Assembly (NCBI GenBank): GCA_023245235.1
Contig: JAHFKT010000005.1
Coordinates: forward strand, 3,073-46,489
Direction: 5' to 3'
From: Candidatus Yanofskyibacteriota bacterium
GTDB taxonomy: Bacteria; Patescibacteriota; Minisyncoccia; 2-02-FULL-40-12; GWA2-44-9
Length of the DNA stretch: 43,417 nt
This document shows, piece by piece, positions 28,045-36,218 of the stretch. The notes beneath the pieces were generated by a model that worked only from the letters and a program-made list of their open reading frames with translations, was not told the origin of the DNA and searched no databases. How positions within the stretch are numbered: position 1 is the stretch's first letter; each line of letters starts with the position of its first letter. Made by a program: the position numbers and the translations under genes.

Positions 28045-28887
28045 ATGAATCCCGTACGAAGTCCCGCTCGCCGGCCAAAGGCAGACGAGTCCCGCGGACC
28101 CCGGCGGGCTACTTCGTACGGGATGAACACATCATTTAAACCACTCGTTTGGGCAGGCAGTGCGGTACTGGTCATTTTAGCGGTTTTCCTCCTGGCGGAA
28201 ACGAATCAGGTCGTGAATACGGCCGCGACCACGAACACGGTCTCATTCAGCGGTGAAGGCAAGATCTCCGCCGTGCCGGATATCGCAACTATCTCGGCAA
28301 CTGTGCTCACTCAGGCCGCCGATACGAAAGTCGCCCAGGACGACAACGCCAAGAAATCCAACGCCGTTACTGATTTTCTTAAAAAACAAGGAATAGCCGA
28401 CAAAGATATCAAGACGAGCGGGTACAATATCTATCCTCAATACAGCTATCCCCGGCCATGTCCTCTCAATAGTACTTTTCCGTGCGTAGAAAATCAGCAG
28501 CAGATCACGAGCTATCAAGTCATCCAGTCGTTCGATATAAAAGTCCGGGACCTGACAAAAATAGGTACCCTTCTGTCCGGTTTGGTTTCGGCCGGCGCCA
28601 ATCAGGTCAACAACCTCGGTCTCCAGATCGAGAATCCGGATGCCCTGAAATCCCAGGCCCGCCAGCTGGCCATCGATGACGCAAAGAAAAAAGCGACCGA
28701 ACTCGAGAGTCAGGTCGGCATCCGACTTGGCCGCATCGTGAACTTTTCGGAAAATACCGGCGGCTACTATCCGCAACCGATGGCATTTGAGGCCAAAGGC
28801 TTGGGTGGCGGAGCAGCCGCTCCGGATATCTCTCCCGGTCAGAACGACATCACTGTAGACGTCAGCATCACCTATCAGATCAAGTAA
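28045..28887 (+). CDS. SIMPL (DUF541) domain protein with N-terminal TM
   Basis: VSFSGEGKISAVPDIATISATVLTQA, DIKTSGYNIYPQYSY; alternative start at 28123 (MNTSFKPL). Confidence 0.85.
   Translation: MNPVRSPARRPKADESRGPRRATSYGMNTSFKPLVWAGSAVLVILAVFLLAETNQVVNTAATTNTVSFSGEGKISAVPDIATISATVLTQAADTKVAQDDNAKKSNAVTDFLKKQGIADKDIKTSGYNIYPQYSYPRPCPLNSTFPCVENQQQITSYQVIQSFDIKVRDLTKIGTLLSGLVSAGANQVNNLGLQIENPDALKSQARQLAIDDAKKKATELESQVGIRLGRIVNFSENTGGYYPQPMAFEAKGLGGGAAAPDISPGQNDITVDVSITYQIK
28049..28124. repeat. Palindromic element
   Basis: 14-bp perfect terminal arms atcccgtacgaagt / acttcgtacgggat plus inner cccgc/gcggg. Confidence 0.85.
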
Positions 28888-29046
28888 ATGCGCAGGAGAA
28901 CGATCATTTATTTCGTCGTCATAGTTTTCCTCGTTATCGTTTTCTGGGGCCTCCTTGTACAACTGCCGGCCTGGACGTGGCCCGTTATCGGCATAGCCGT
29001 ATACCTTGGTAAACAATATCTGGAGCTTGGAAAGATTAAGTTCTGA
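28888..29046 (+). CDS. Small membrane protein (52 aa)
   Basis: MRRRTIIYFVVIVFLVIVFWGLLVQLPAWTWPVIGIAVYLGKQYLELGKIKF, starts directly after the SIMPL stop; absent from the supplied ORF track. Confidence 0.6.
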   Translation: MRRRTIIYFVVIVFLVIVFWGLLVQLPAWTWPVIGIAVYLGKQYLELGKIKF

Positions 29047-29086
29047 TAATCAAAAAGCCCGCCGGACGGCGGGCTTTTTGATTATC
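29045..29086. terminator. Bidirectional terminator
   Basis: gataatcaaaaagcccgcc GGAC ggcgggctttttgattatc, 19-bp perfect stem. Confidence 0.88.
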
Positions 29087-29119
29087 AATTTTGTACAGTT
29101 CACCAGCTACGGAAGGTTT
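29082..29119. repeat. Copy of the 16S trailer sequence
   Basis: ttatcaattttgtacagttcaccagctacggaaggttt; 37/38 identical to 30461-30498. Confidence 0.85.
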
Positions 29120-30296
29120 AACGCCTTAAAGAGAAACTGCCGAAACAACCGAAATTATCTTTATACGTTCCGCTCCCGGTATTGGTAGTCGAGTTAAGCG
29201 TTCCGGAATATGAGGCCGACAGTCCGGAATAACTCCAAGTTCCGCTAAAATGTCCGGAGTTATTGACGGTACCGGTTCCGGGAACCTTCACCCCTTTATT
29301 TATAGCGTAGCCTATGACGCTACCATTGCTACTGACGCTCAGACTCGCACTCCCTCCCGGCTTGCAGTCGGGACCGGTCAGAGAATTCGGAGTATAAGAA
29401 CCGTTCCACTCTCCGGCAAATTGTGCCACGGTCGAAGAAGGCTGGGCTGATGAAGTGGATGTAGCTTGCGGGGCGGAAGGCTTAGAACTGGGAGCAGCGG
29501 GAAGCAGGGCCGGCGTAGGTGACGGTGAATAGGAGGGAGCCGGTGATGAAGCGGTATGAACCGTCGTAGTACAGCCATCGGTGTTGACCGAAACGGCGGA
29601 TGTAACGACGTTGATAATATGAGCACTGCGCCTGATCTGCACGGAAGAATCACCGGAAGAGACGGAGATTGCCTGATCTGCGCTGACATCAGCTTTGATC
29701 TGTGCTGCGATCTGATTGCTGTCCGATCTGAACAGGAATGCGTACCATGGCAATGTTACGGCGACATTGCCGTCCGCTGAGACCTGGACGGTTCCGTTAA
29801 GATCAGAGCTGAAAATACCGAGGAACCGGGCGGGTTGTGTGTACTGGACCTCAACTGTCGCACCGGGAGTCGAGATCGTTTTTAAACCGGAACAATTCTC
29901 CAGAACCAATTGCTTGTAGCTGTTCAGGTCGCTGTCTGATCTGATCAGGGCATCCGTACCGCCCTGAAGAGAAACTATTGCGTCCATGGCGGACTTACCC
30001 AAAGCCCCGCGGCTGACCTGTACATCCAAACCATCGTTCGTTTGTACTTGGATATTCTGCCCGCCAATATTGACGTTCAGGGTATTGTTGCCCGTCGTAA
30101 CATTCAACTCTTGGCCGCCGGGATACTGGATGTTCACATTACTGCCATTTTGGTCGACATTAATGGTCCTCCCCGGCAGGGTGACACTGACGGCGAAGAC
30201 TTCAATAGTAGGCGTGAACGCTAAAGCTACCGCTACAAAAAGGCCGAAATATCGAGTAGCAGGGGCATATTTGCTCAGTTTGTTCAGTTTGTTCAT
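29118..30296 (-). CDS. Secreted protein with beta-rich domain and Pro/Ser/Thr linker
   Basis: Signal peptide MNKLNKLSKYAPATRYFGLFVAVALAFTPTIEVFA; SSPAPSYSPSPTPALLPAAPSSKPSAPQATSTSS linker. Confidence 0.75.
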   Translation of the reverse strand: MNKLNKLSKYAPATRYFGLFVAVALAFTPTIEVFAVSVTLPGRTINVDQNGSNVNIQYPGGQELNVTTGNNTLNVNIGGQNIQVQTNDGLDVQVSRGALGKSAMDAIVSLQGGTDALIRSDSDLNSYKQLVLENCSGLKTISTPGATVEVQYTQPARFLGIFSSDLNGTVQVSADGNVAVTLPWYAFLFRSDSNQIAAQIKADVSADQAISVSSGDSSVQIRRSAHIINVVTSAVSVNTDGCTTTVHTASSPAPSYSPSPTPALLPAAPSSKPSAPQATSTSSAQPSSTVAQFAGEWNGSYTPNSLTGPDCKPGGSASLSVSSNGSVIGYAINKGVKVPGTGTVNNSGHFSGTWSYSGLSASYSGTLNSTTNTGSGTYKDNFGCFGSFSLRR

Positions 30297-30430
30297 GTGA
30301 TGTGCGGCTCACCTTATGGTAGGCCGGATTAATGCTTTTACTTTATTATATCGAGAAAACAAAGGTAATAAGAGGTTCCGGTGTGGATAAAGAATGGCCG
30401 GTCTTAGGGTATTTTGGGATCATGCAAAAC

Positions 30431-30460
30431 GCAAAGGCCCGCCGGAAGGCGGGCCTTTGC
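30431..30460 (-). terminator. rRNA transcript terminator
   Basis: gcaaaggcccgcc GGAA ggcgggcctttgc, followed on the minus strand by GTTTTGC. Confidence 0.75.
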
Positions 30461-30498
30461 TTATCAATTTTGTACAGTTAACCAGCTACGGAAGGTTT
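30461..30498. repeat. 16S trailer repeat copy
   Basis: ttatcaattttgtacagttaaccagctacggaaggttt; contains the 3' strand of the 16S processing helix. Confidence 0.85.
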
Positions 30499-30723
30499 TA
30501 GTTCCCTTCTTACGAACTCCGATTTCGCGGTCGGACCCCGCATAGCCTTGCGGCTATATCGACTTCTTTATTTGAGGTCAGAGCGTTTGATGTGAGAAAT
30601 TAGAAACTAATTTCCCGTCTCTCATCTCCTACCTTCTAACCTTTCTACAATATAGACAGTGAGCGCTTCTTTCATGGCCACCGTGAGGCGGCTTAAAATA
30701 GTGCTGAGCTGCTAAAAAAATAT

Positions 30724-32195
30724 AGAAAGGAGGTGATCCAAGACCAGCTTCCGCTAGCCTTGCCTTGTTACGACTTAGTCCCTGTCACTGAGCCTACCGT
30801 GTTCCCAATAAATTTTGGATCTTCGGGTATTCCCAGCTCCCTTGACTTGACGGGCAGTGAGTGCAAAATTCGAGAACGTATTCACCGCTGCGTTCTGATC
30901 AGCGATTACTAGCGATTCCAGCTTCAAGGAGGCAAGTTTCAGCCTCCTATCCGAACTGAGGACGCTTTTGATGGGATTAGCTCCCCCTCGCGGGTTGGCG
31001 ACCCATTGTAACGTCCATTGTATCATGTGTGTAGCCCAAGGCATCAGAGGGCCACGCTGACTTGACGTCATCCCCACCTTCCTCTCGCTTACGCGAGCAG
31101 TTTTGCCTGACACGTATAACAGACAATGGGGGTTGCGCTCGTTAATCCACTTAAGGAAACCATTCACATGACGAGCTGACGACAGCCGTGCAGCACCTGT
31201 CCAGCACCCTCGAAGGCGACTCCGTTTCTGGAGCTTGCAGCTGGATTTCAAGCCTTGGTGAGGTTCCTCGCTTAGAGTCGAATTGAACCACATGATCCAC
31301 CGCTTGTGCGAATTCCCGCCTATTTCTTTGAGTTTTAATCTTGCGATCGTACTTCCCAGGCAACACACTTAACGCGTTAGCTTCGCCACTGGAAGGGTCG
31401 ATGCTCCCAATAGCTAGTGTGTAACGTTTAGGGCGTGGACTACAAGGGTATCTAATCCTTTTTGATCCCCACGCTTTAGTGATTGACCGTCAGCAGAGCA
31501 CTAGCAGACTGCTTTCGCTTTTGGTGTTCCGTGCAATATCAATGGATTTCACCCCTACACTGCACGTTCCGTCTGCCTCTTACCCGCTCTAGTCGTGCCG
31601 TTTCCAACGCGGTCTCATCGTTGAGCAATGAGATTTAACATTGGACTAGCATGACCGGATGCTCACGTTTTACGCCCAGTAATTCCGGATAACGCTCGGG
31701 GTCCTCGTATTACCGCTGCTGCTGGCACGAGGTTAGCAACCCCTTATTCTTGTGGTACCGTCAAAGTTCTTCCCACACAAAAGCAGTTTACAGGCCGAAG
31801 CCCTTCTTCCTGCACGCGGCGTCGCTCGATCAGGCTTTCGCCCATTGTCGAATATTCTCGACTGCTGCCACCCGTAGGTGTACGAACCGTATCTCAGTTT
31901 CGTCGTTGAGGGTCGTGCTCTCACACCCCCTACCCGTCATAGCCTTGGTGGGCCGTTACCCCGCCAACAAGCTGATAGGACCTAGGCTCCTCTCAAAGCG
32001 TCTTGCGACTTTACTCTTGCGAGACTATCGGGAATTAGCCAATCTTTCGACTGGTTGTGCCCGACTTCGAGGCAGATACCAAGGTGTTACTAACTCGTTC
32101 GCCACTATGCAGAGTATTGCTACCCTGCACCGTTCGACTTGCATGCCTTATCCACGCCGCCAGCGTTCATCCTGAGCCAGAATCAAACTCTCTTA
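30724..32195 (-). rRNA. rrs: 16S ribosomal RNA
   Basis: 5' AGAGTTTGATTCTGGCTCAGGATGAACGCTGGCGGC; GTGCCAGCAGCAGCGGTAATAC; GGATTAGATACCC; 3' GTAACAAGG...GGATCACCTCCTTTC; ends approximate. Confidence 0.98.
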
Positions 32196-32301
32196 AGAAA
32201 TCTCGGTAACCGTTAAAAACGATTACCTAGACTAAATTCACTGGTTAACTATACAAAATTGACAATGATCTTTCCTGGTTACGCGTTTTTAGAGAATAGC
32301 A

Positions 32302-32340
32302 TAACCACGATTATCCAGGCAACCCGGACAATCGTGGTTA
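32302..32340 (-). other. 16S leader hairpin 1
   Basis: taaccacgatt / aatcgtggtta 11-bp stem plus inner tcc/gga. Confidence 0.7.
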
Positions 32341-32363
32341 AACTACGTGTCTAGTTGTACTGC

Positions 32364-32399
32364 AGTAAAGATCGGGTCTCTAAGGTCACAATCTTTACT
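32364..32399 (-). other. 16S leader hairpin 2
   Basis: agtaaagat / atctttact 9-bp stem. Confidence 0.65.
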
Positions 32400-32417
32400 A
32401 CTTGAATGGTACTGTCT

Positions 32418-32445
32418 ATTATACTCGGCGGAGCAAAAGAGTCAA
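32418..32445 (-). promoter_or_regulatory. Predicted rRNA promoter
   Basis: Minus strand TTGACT (32440-32445), 16-bp spacer, TATAAT (32418-32423), about 220 nt upstream of 16S. Confidence 0.8.
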
Positions 32446-32455
32446 GAGGTCTAAA

Positions 32456-33106
32456 TTACTTGGTATTTTTCTCACGCCATTCGGCTATTTTTTTGTGGTC
32501 ACCGGAGAGAAGGACCTTCGGCACCCGGAGTTTTTTCTTACCTAATACAACAACTTCCGGGCGGGTATAGTGCGGGTGTTCCAAATTTGAACCGTTAGAA
32601 AAGCTCTCGTTTTGGGTAGATTCTTCTTTGGCGACCACGCCCGGAATAAGCCGGGAAACCGCCTCCATCACCGCCATGGCCGGCACTTCGCCTCCGAACA
32701 ACACATAGTCGCCGACCGAGATCTCTTCGTCGGCAAGCTCATCGATCACTCTCTGGTCTATGCCCTCATAGCGGCCGCAGATCATGATCAATTGGTCGAG
32801 CTTTGCCCACTTTTTGGCCATGGCCTGGTCGAATTTTTTACCCTTCGGATTAAAGACGACAATGGTAACTTTCTTTTTCTTCCTGATGGCTTTGATGGCT
32901 TTCCGGAGGGGTTCAAAAAGCAGGACCATGCCGGCACCGCCGCCATACGGCCGGCCATCAATAGTCCCCCGCTCGTCATCGGCATAGTCCCGAAGATTGT
33001 GAGTTTGGATAGAAATTAATTTCCGGGCTTGGGCGCGAGAAATCAGAGCTTCTTGTTTGAAGCTTTCGAAAAACTCCGGGAAAATTGTGATGATATCGAA
33101 TTGCAT
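32456..33106 (-). CDS. trmD: tRNA (guanine-N1)-methyltransferase
   Basis: MQFDIITIFPEFFESF, YGGGAGMVL, CGRYEGIDQRVID, ISVGDYVLFGGEVPAMAVMEAVSRLIPGVV. Confidence 0.96.
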   Translation of the reverse strand: MQFDIITIFPEFFESFKQEALISRAQARKLISIQTHNLRDYADDERGTIDGRPYGGGAGMVLLFEPLRKAIKAIRKKKKVTIVVFNPKGKKFDQAMAKKWAKLDQLIMICGRYEGIDQRVIDELADEEISVGDYVLFGGEVPAMAVMEAVSRLIPGVVAKEESTQNESFSNGSNLEHPHYTRPEVVVLGKKKLRVPKVLLSGDHKKIAEWREKNTK

Positions 33107-33112
33107 TTTTCA

Positions 33113-33148
33113 AATAATAACCCCGATATGAATCGGGGTTATTATTAT
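33113..33148. terminator. Terminator hairpin
   Basis: aataataaccccgat atga atcggggttattatt. Confidence 0.8.
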
Positions 33149-33166
33149 TCGAGTTCTGTTTCCGAT

Positions 33167-33514
33167 TTACATATCCAGGCCTTCCATGGCCTCATCAAGC
33201 GTCTTCTCTTTGCCGTCACCCAGACCGGCCATCGGAGCCGCTTCGGGCTTCTCCATCCGTCCGCCCTCCGGTTCCTCGATACGCAGGTTAACGCGGGCAT
33301 TGTTACGCATGCCTACAATGCGGGCCAGTGTTCTGATGGCCTTGGCGGTCGAACCGCTCCGGCCGATCAGAAGTCCCATATCCTCACGGGAAACCTTCAC
33401 CGAAAGAAGGACGCCCAGCTCATCTACGGTCCTGGACACCTCAACGGCATCCGGATTATTTACGATCGCTTTAATAATGTATTCTACAAAATCTCGATCT
33501 CGATCTTCGCTCAC
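33167..33514 (-). CDS. KH-domain RNA-binding protein (KhpA/YlqC-like)
   Basis: DFVEYIIKAIVNNPDAVEV, EDMGLLIGRSGSTAKAIRTLARIV; GTG start. Confidence 0.88.
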   Translation of the reverse strand: MSEDRDRDFVEYIIKAIVNNPDAVEVSRTVDELGVLLSVKVSREDMGLLIGRSGSTAKAIRTLARIVGMRNNARVNLRIEEPEGGRMEKPEAAPMAGLGDGKEKTLDEAMEGLDM

Positions 33515-33645
33515 AGTTCAGAAGCCGATACATGCTATGAAGTTCGTCCGCCGCTCGGCGGAGAATCATCACTCGCCTATCAAGCCGGTTATGCAATCTT
33601 ATTGCTGATAGAGTACCGCAAAATCAAAAAACGGTCAATCAGTCG

Positions 33646-36075
33646 CTAGATGACGATGTTAGCAAGCTTATCCTGAACATAGATGAACTTCTTCGGTTCT
33701 CCGCCGGCAAGATATTTCTTTATCTTGTCGCTTGCCAGCACGATACTTCTGGCTTCAGCCTCGGAAAGTCCGGGCTTTATTGTGATAGAGTCCCGAAGCT
33801 TACCGTTGACCTGGATGATCAGGGTCACGGATTCCTCGGCCAGCAGTGACTCATCGATCTCCGGCCAGGGTTCCAGGTGGATGGAGCCCTCGTGCCCAAG
33901 CACCGTTTGCCAAAGCTCTTCGCTGATATGGGGCGCAAATGGCGCGATCAGCTTAAGCAGAGCCCGGTACTGCTCTTTCGAAAGCCTGCCGTCACCGGCC
34001 CGGTCTTCCAGTTCATTCAGGAGCTTCATGAGATGGCTGACGCCTGTGTTGAACTTGTGCTGCTTGATCTGGCTCCCGATCTCTTTTGCCGCCCGGTTCA
34101 GTGCAACCTTAATATCCTGGCTATCTGCTGACTTCAGTTTTGTATCCGTATGGCGATGCACAAAATACCAGACCCGGTTCAAGAAACGAGCCACACCGAT
34201 CAAGCCCTCTTTTTTCCACGGAGCATTCAGTTCGTTATACGGGCCAAGGAACGCAAGATACATGCGGACAGCATCGGCGCCGTAGGCCGCAACTTCAGGG
34301 TCAGGATCCACCACATTGCCCTTCGACTTCGACATTTTATGTCCGTCCGGTCCGAGTACAGTACCGTGATTACGCCGGCCCAAAAACGGTTCTGAAAAAT
34401 CAATGAGGTTCTGGCTGCGCAAGGCCTTCGTGATGAACCGTGAATACAACAGATGCATCGTGTTATGCTCCGCCCCGCCGAAATATAATGGAACCGGCAG
34501 CCAGCGGGCCATTTTCTCCATAGAGGCGAAGTCCTTGTCGTTATGGGGATCAGTATAGCGTAAGAAATACCATGACGAATCGACGAAGGTATCCATGGTG
34601 TCGGTCTCACGCTCGGCTACGCCGTCGCATTTCGGACATTTTGTCTTGAGCCAGGTTGTCGCCTTGGCCAACGGCGAGCGGCCGTCATCGGCCGGCAGGA
34701 AGTCCTTCAACGGCGGCAGCTTCACCGGAAGTTCCGACTCCGGCACCGGCTGATATCCGCAGGTCGGGCAATTCACCATCGGTATCGGTACGCCCCAATA
34801 GCGCTGACGCGACAGTACCCAGTCATGCAACCGGTAGTTCTTCTGGAACTCCCCCGCCTTTTTGTCCTTTAATGCTTGGGTTATCTTCTTTTTTGCTTCC
34901 GACGAGGACATGCCGTCGAACTGGCCGGAACTGATAAGGACGCCTTCATTTTCGTTGGCCTCATCTTTCAGGTCGTCCTCGTTCAGAATAACTTCCTTGA
35001 TGGGCAGGCCGTATTTCTTGGCAAAATCAAAATCACGCTGGTCATGGGCCGGCACGGCCATAATTGCGCCGGTACCGTAATGACCAAGTACGTAATCGGC
35101 AACCCAGACCGGTATCTCTTTTTCGCTCATCGGGTTCAGTGCGTTAAAACCGGCGGAGATGCCTGTTTTGTCCCTCACATCTTCCTGCCGCTGAAGCTCG
35201 GTCTTTTTGAAACTCCGGGCAATATAGTCTTTGAGGTCAGGGCCGGCCTGCCAACCCATATCTATCCACTTCTGGGCCAGCTCCGGAGAGACAACTAAGA
35301 ACGTAGCGCCGAAAATAGTGTCGGGCCGGGTCGTAAAGACTTCGATCGAGTGTGACTCGGCCTGACCGGGAACACTGAACCTGATATGCGCACCCTCGGA
35401 ACGACCGATCCAGTTCTTCTGGGCCAGTTTGGTCGCTTCGGGCCAATCAAGGTCCTCAAGGTCATCGATGAGCCGGTCGGCAAATGACGTTATCTTGAAC
35501 ATCCACTGGGCCAGCTCGCGCTGTTCGACGGCCGTACCGCAACGGTCGCATCTCCCCTCTTTGACCTGCTCATTGGCAAGAACCGTCTTATCTTTCGGAC
35601 ACCAGTTCACAAAGGTCTGAGCCCGGTAGGCCAGGCCCGCTTTATATAACTGAAGAAATATCCATTGGGTCCATTTGTAGTACTGCGGCTCGATGGTGCT
35701 CACTTCGCGGGACCAATCGAAGGCCGCGCCCATGCTCCGGAGCTGTTTTGACATCTTGGTGATGTTCTTTTTGGTCCAATCGCGCGGATGGATATCTCTC
35801 TGTATCGCCGCATTTTCGGCCGGCAGGCCGAACGCATCAAATCCGATCGGGTACATAACGTTGAATCCGTTCATCCGCAGATAGCGGACGTAGATGTCAG
35901 GAATAGCAAAAGCATACCAATGACCGACGTGCAGATCGCCGGACGGGTACGGGAACTCCACCAGGACCATGAAATTCCTCTTGTCCCGGTCAAAGTCAGC
36001 TGTTTCGTAAAGCTTTTTGGTCTCCCAATATTTCTGCCACTTTTTCTCTATTTTTGCCGCGGTATATTTAGGCAT
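33646..36075 (-). CDS. leuS: Leucyl-tRNA synthetase
   Basis: FPYPSGDLHVGHWYAFAIPDIYVRYLRMNGFNVMYPIGFDAFGLPAENAA, MSKSKGNVVDPD; start MPKYTAAKIEKKWQKYW at 36075. Confidence 0.97.
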   Translation of the reverse strand: MPKYTAAKIEKKWQKYWETKKLYETADFDRDKRNFMVLVEFPYPSGDLHVGHWYAFAIPDIYVRYLRMNGFNVMYPIGFDAFGLPAENAAIQRDIHPRDWTKKNITKMSKQLRSMGAAFDWSREVSTIEPQYYKWTQWIFLQLYKAGLAYRAQTFVNWCPKDKTVLANEQVKEGRCDRCGTAVEQRELAQWMFKITSFADRLIDDLEDLDWPEATKLAQKNWIGRSEGAHIRFSVPGQAESHSIEVFTTRPDTIFGATFLVVSPELAQKWIDMGWQAGPDLKDYIARSFKKTELQRQEDVRDKTGISAGFNALNPMSEKEIPVWVADYVLGHYGTGAIMAVPAHDQRDFDFAKKYGLPIKEVILNEDDLKDEANENEGVLISSGQFDGMSSSEAKKKITQALKDKKAGEFQKNYRLHDWVLSRQRYWGVPIPMVNCPTCGYQPVPESELPVKLPPLKDFLPADDGRSPLAKATTWLKTKCPKCDGVAERETDTMDTFVDSSWYFLRYTDPHNDKDFASMEKMARWLPVPLYFGGAEHNTMHLLYSRFITKALRSQNLIDFSEPFLGRRNHGTVLGPDGHKMSKSKGNVVDPDPEVAAYGADAVRMYLAFLGPYNELNAPWKKEGLIGVARFLNRVWYFVHRHTDTKLKSADSQDIKVALNRAAKEIGSQIKQHKFNTGVSHLMKLLNELEDRAGDGRLSKEQYRALLKLIAPFAPHISEELWQTVLGHEGSIHLEPWPEIDESLLAEESVTLIIQVNGKLRDSITIKPGLSEAEARSIVLASDKIKKYLAGGEPKKFIYVQDKLANIVI

Positions 36076-36085
36076 TTGTATGCTT

Positions 36086-36114
36086 AATATAATCAATTTT
36101 CCCCATTTAATCAA
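36086..36114 (-). promoter_or_regulatory. Predicted leuS promoter
   Basis: Minus strand TTGATT (36109-36114), 17-bp spacer, TATATT (36086-36091), 10 nt to ATG. Confidence 0.55.
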
Positions 36115-36131
36115 AGCTTGCTCCGTTCCCA

Positions 36132-36200
36132 ATCTTAAAGGCGCCGACAGAGAGTTTTACCGCTAAGGCACGGTACACTCCGAGAAGGCGCCTTTAAGAT
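36132..36200. other. Long intergenic hairpin with structured loop
   Basis: atcttaaaggcgcc / ggcgcctttaagat 14-bp perfect arms; inner taccg/cggta. Confidence 0.8.
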
Positions 36201-36218
36201 ACTGCTGACCGCCACATC

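Noticed and set aside
30775-32175. ORFs within the 16S region (30775-31368 minus, 31750-32175 plus)
   Set aside because: These are translations of 16S rRNA
30724-32195. Possible intron or insertion in 16S, as seen in some CPR
   Set aside because: Total length about 1.47 kb and conserved blocks in normal order leave no room for a large insert
36132-36200. T-box leader for leuS (GGAGTGTACCGTG resembles the T-box core)
   Set aside because: Only a partial match to the T-box core, and the predicted leuS promoter lies downstream so the element would not be in the leuS mRNA
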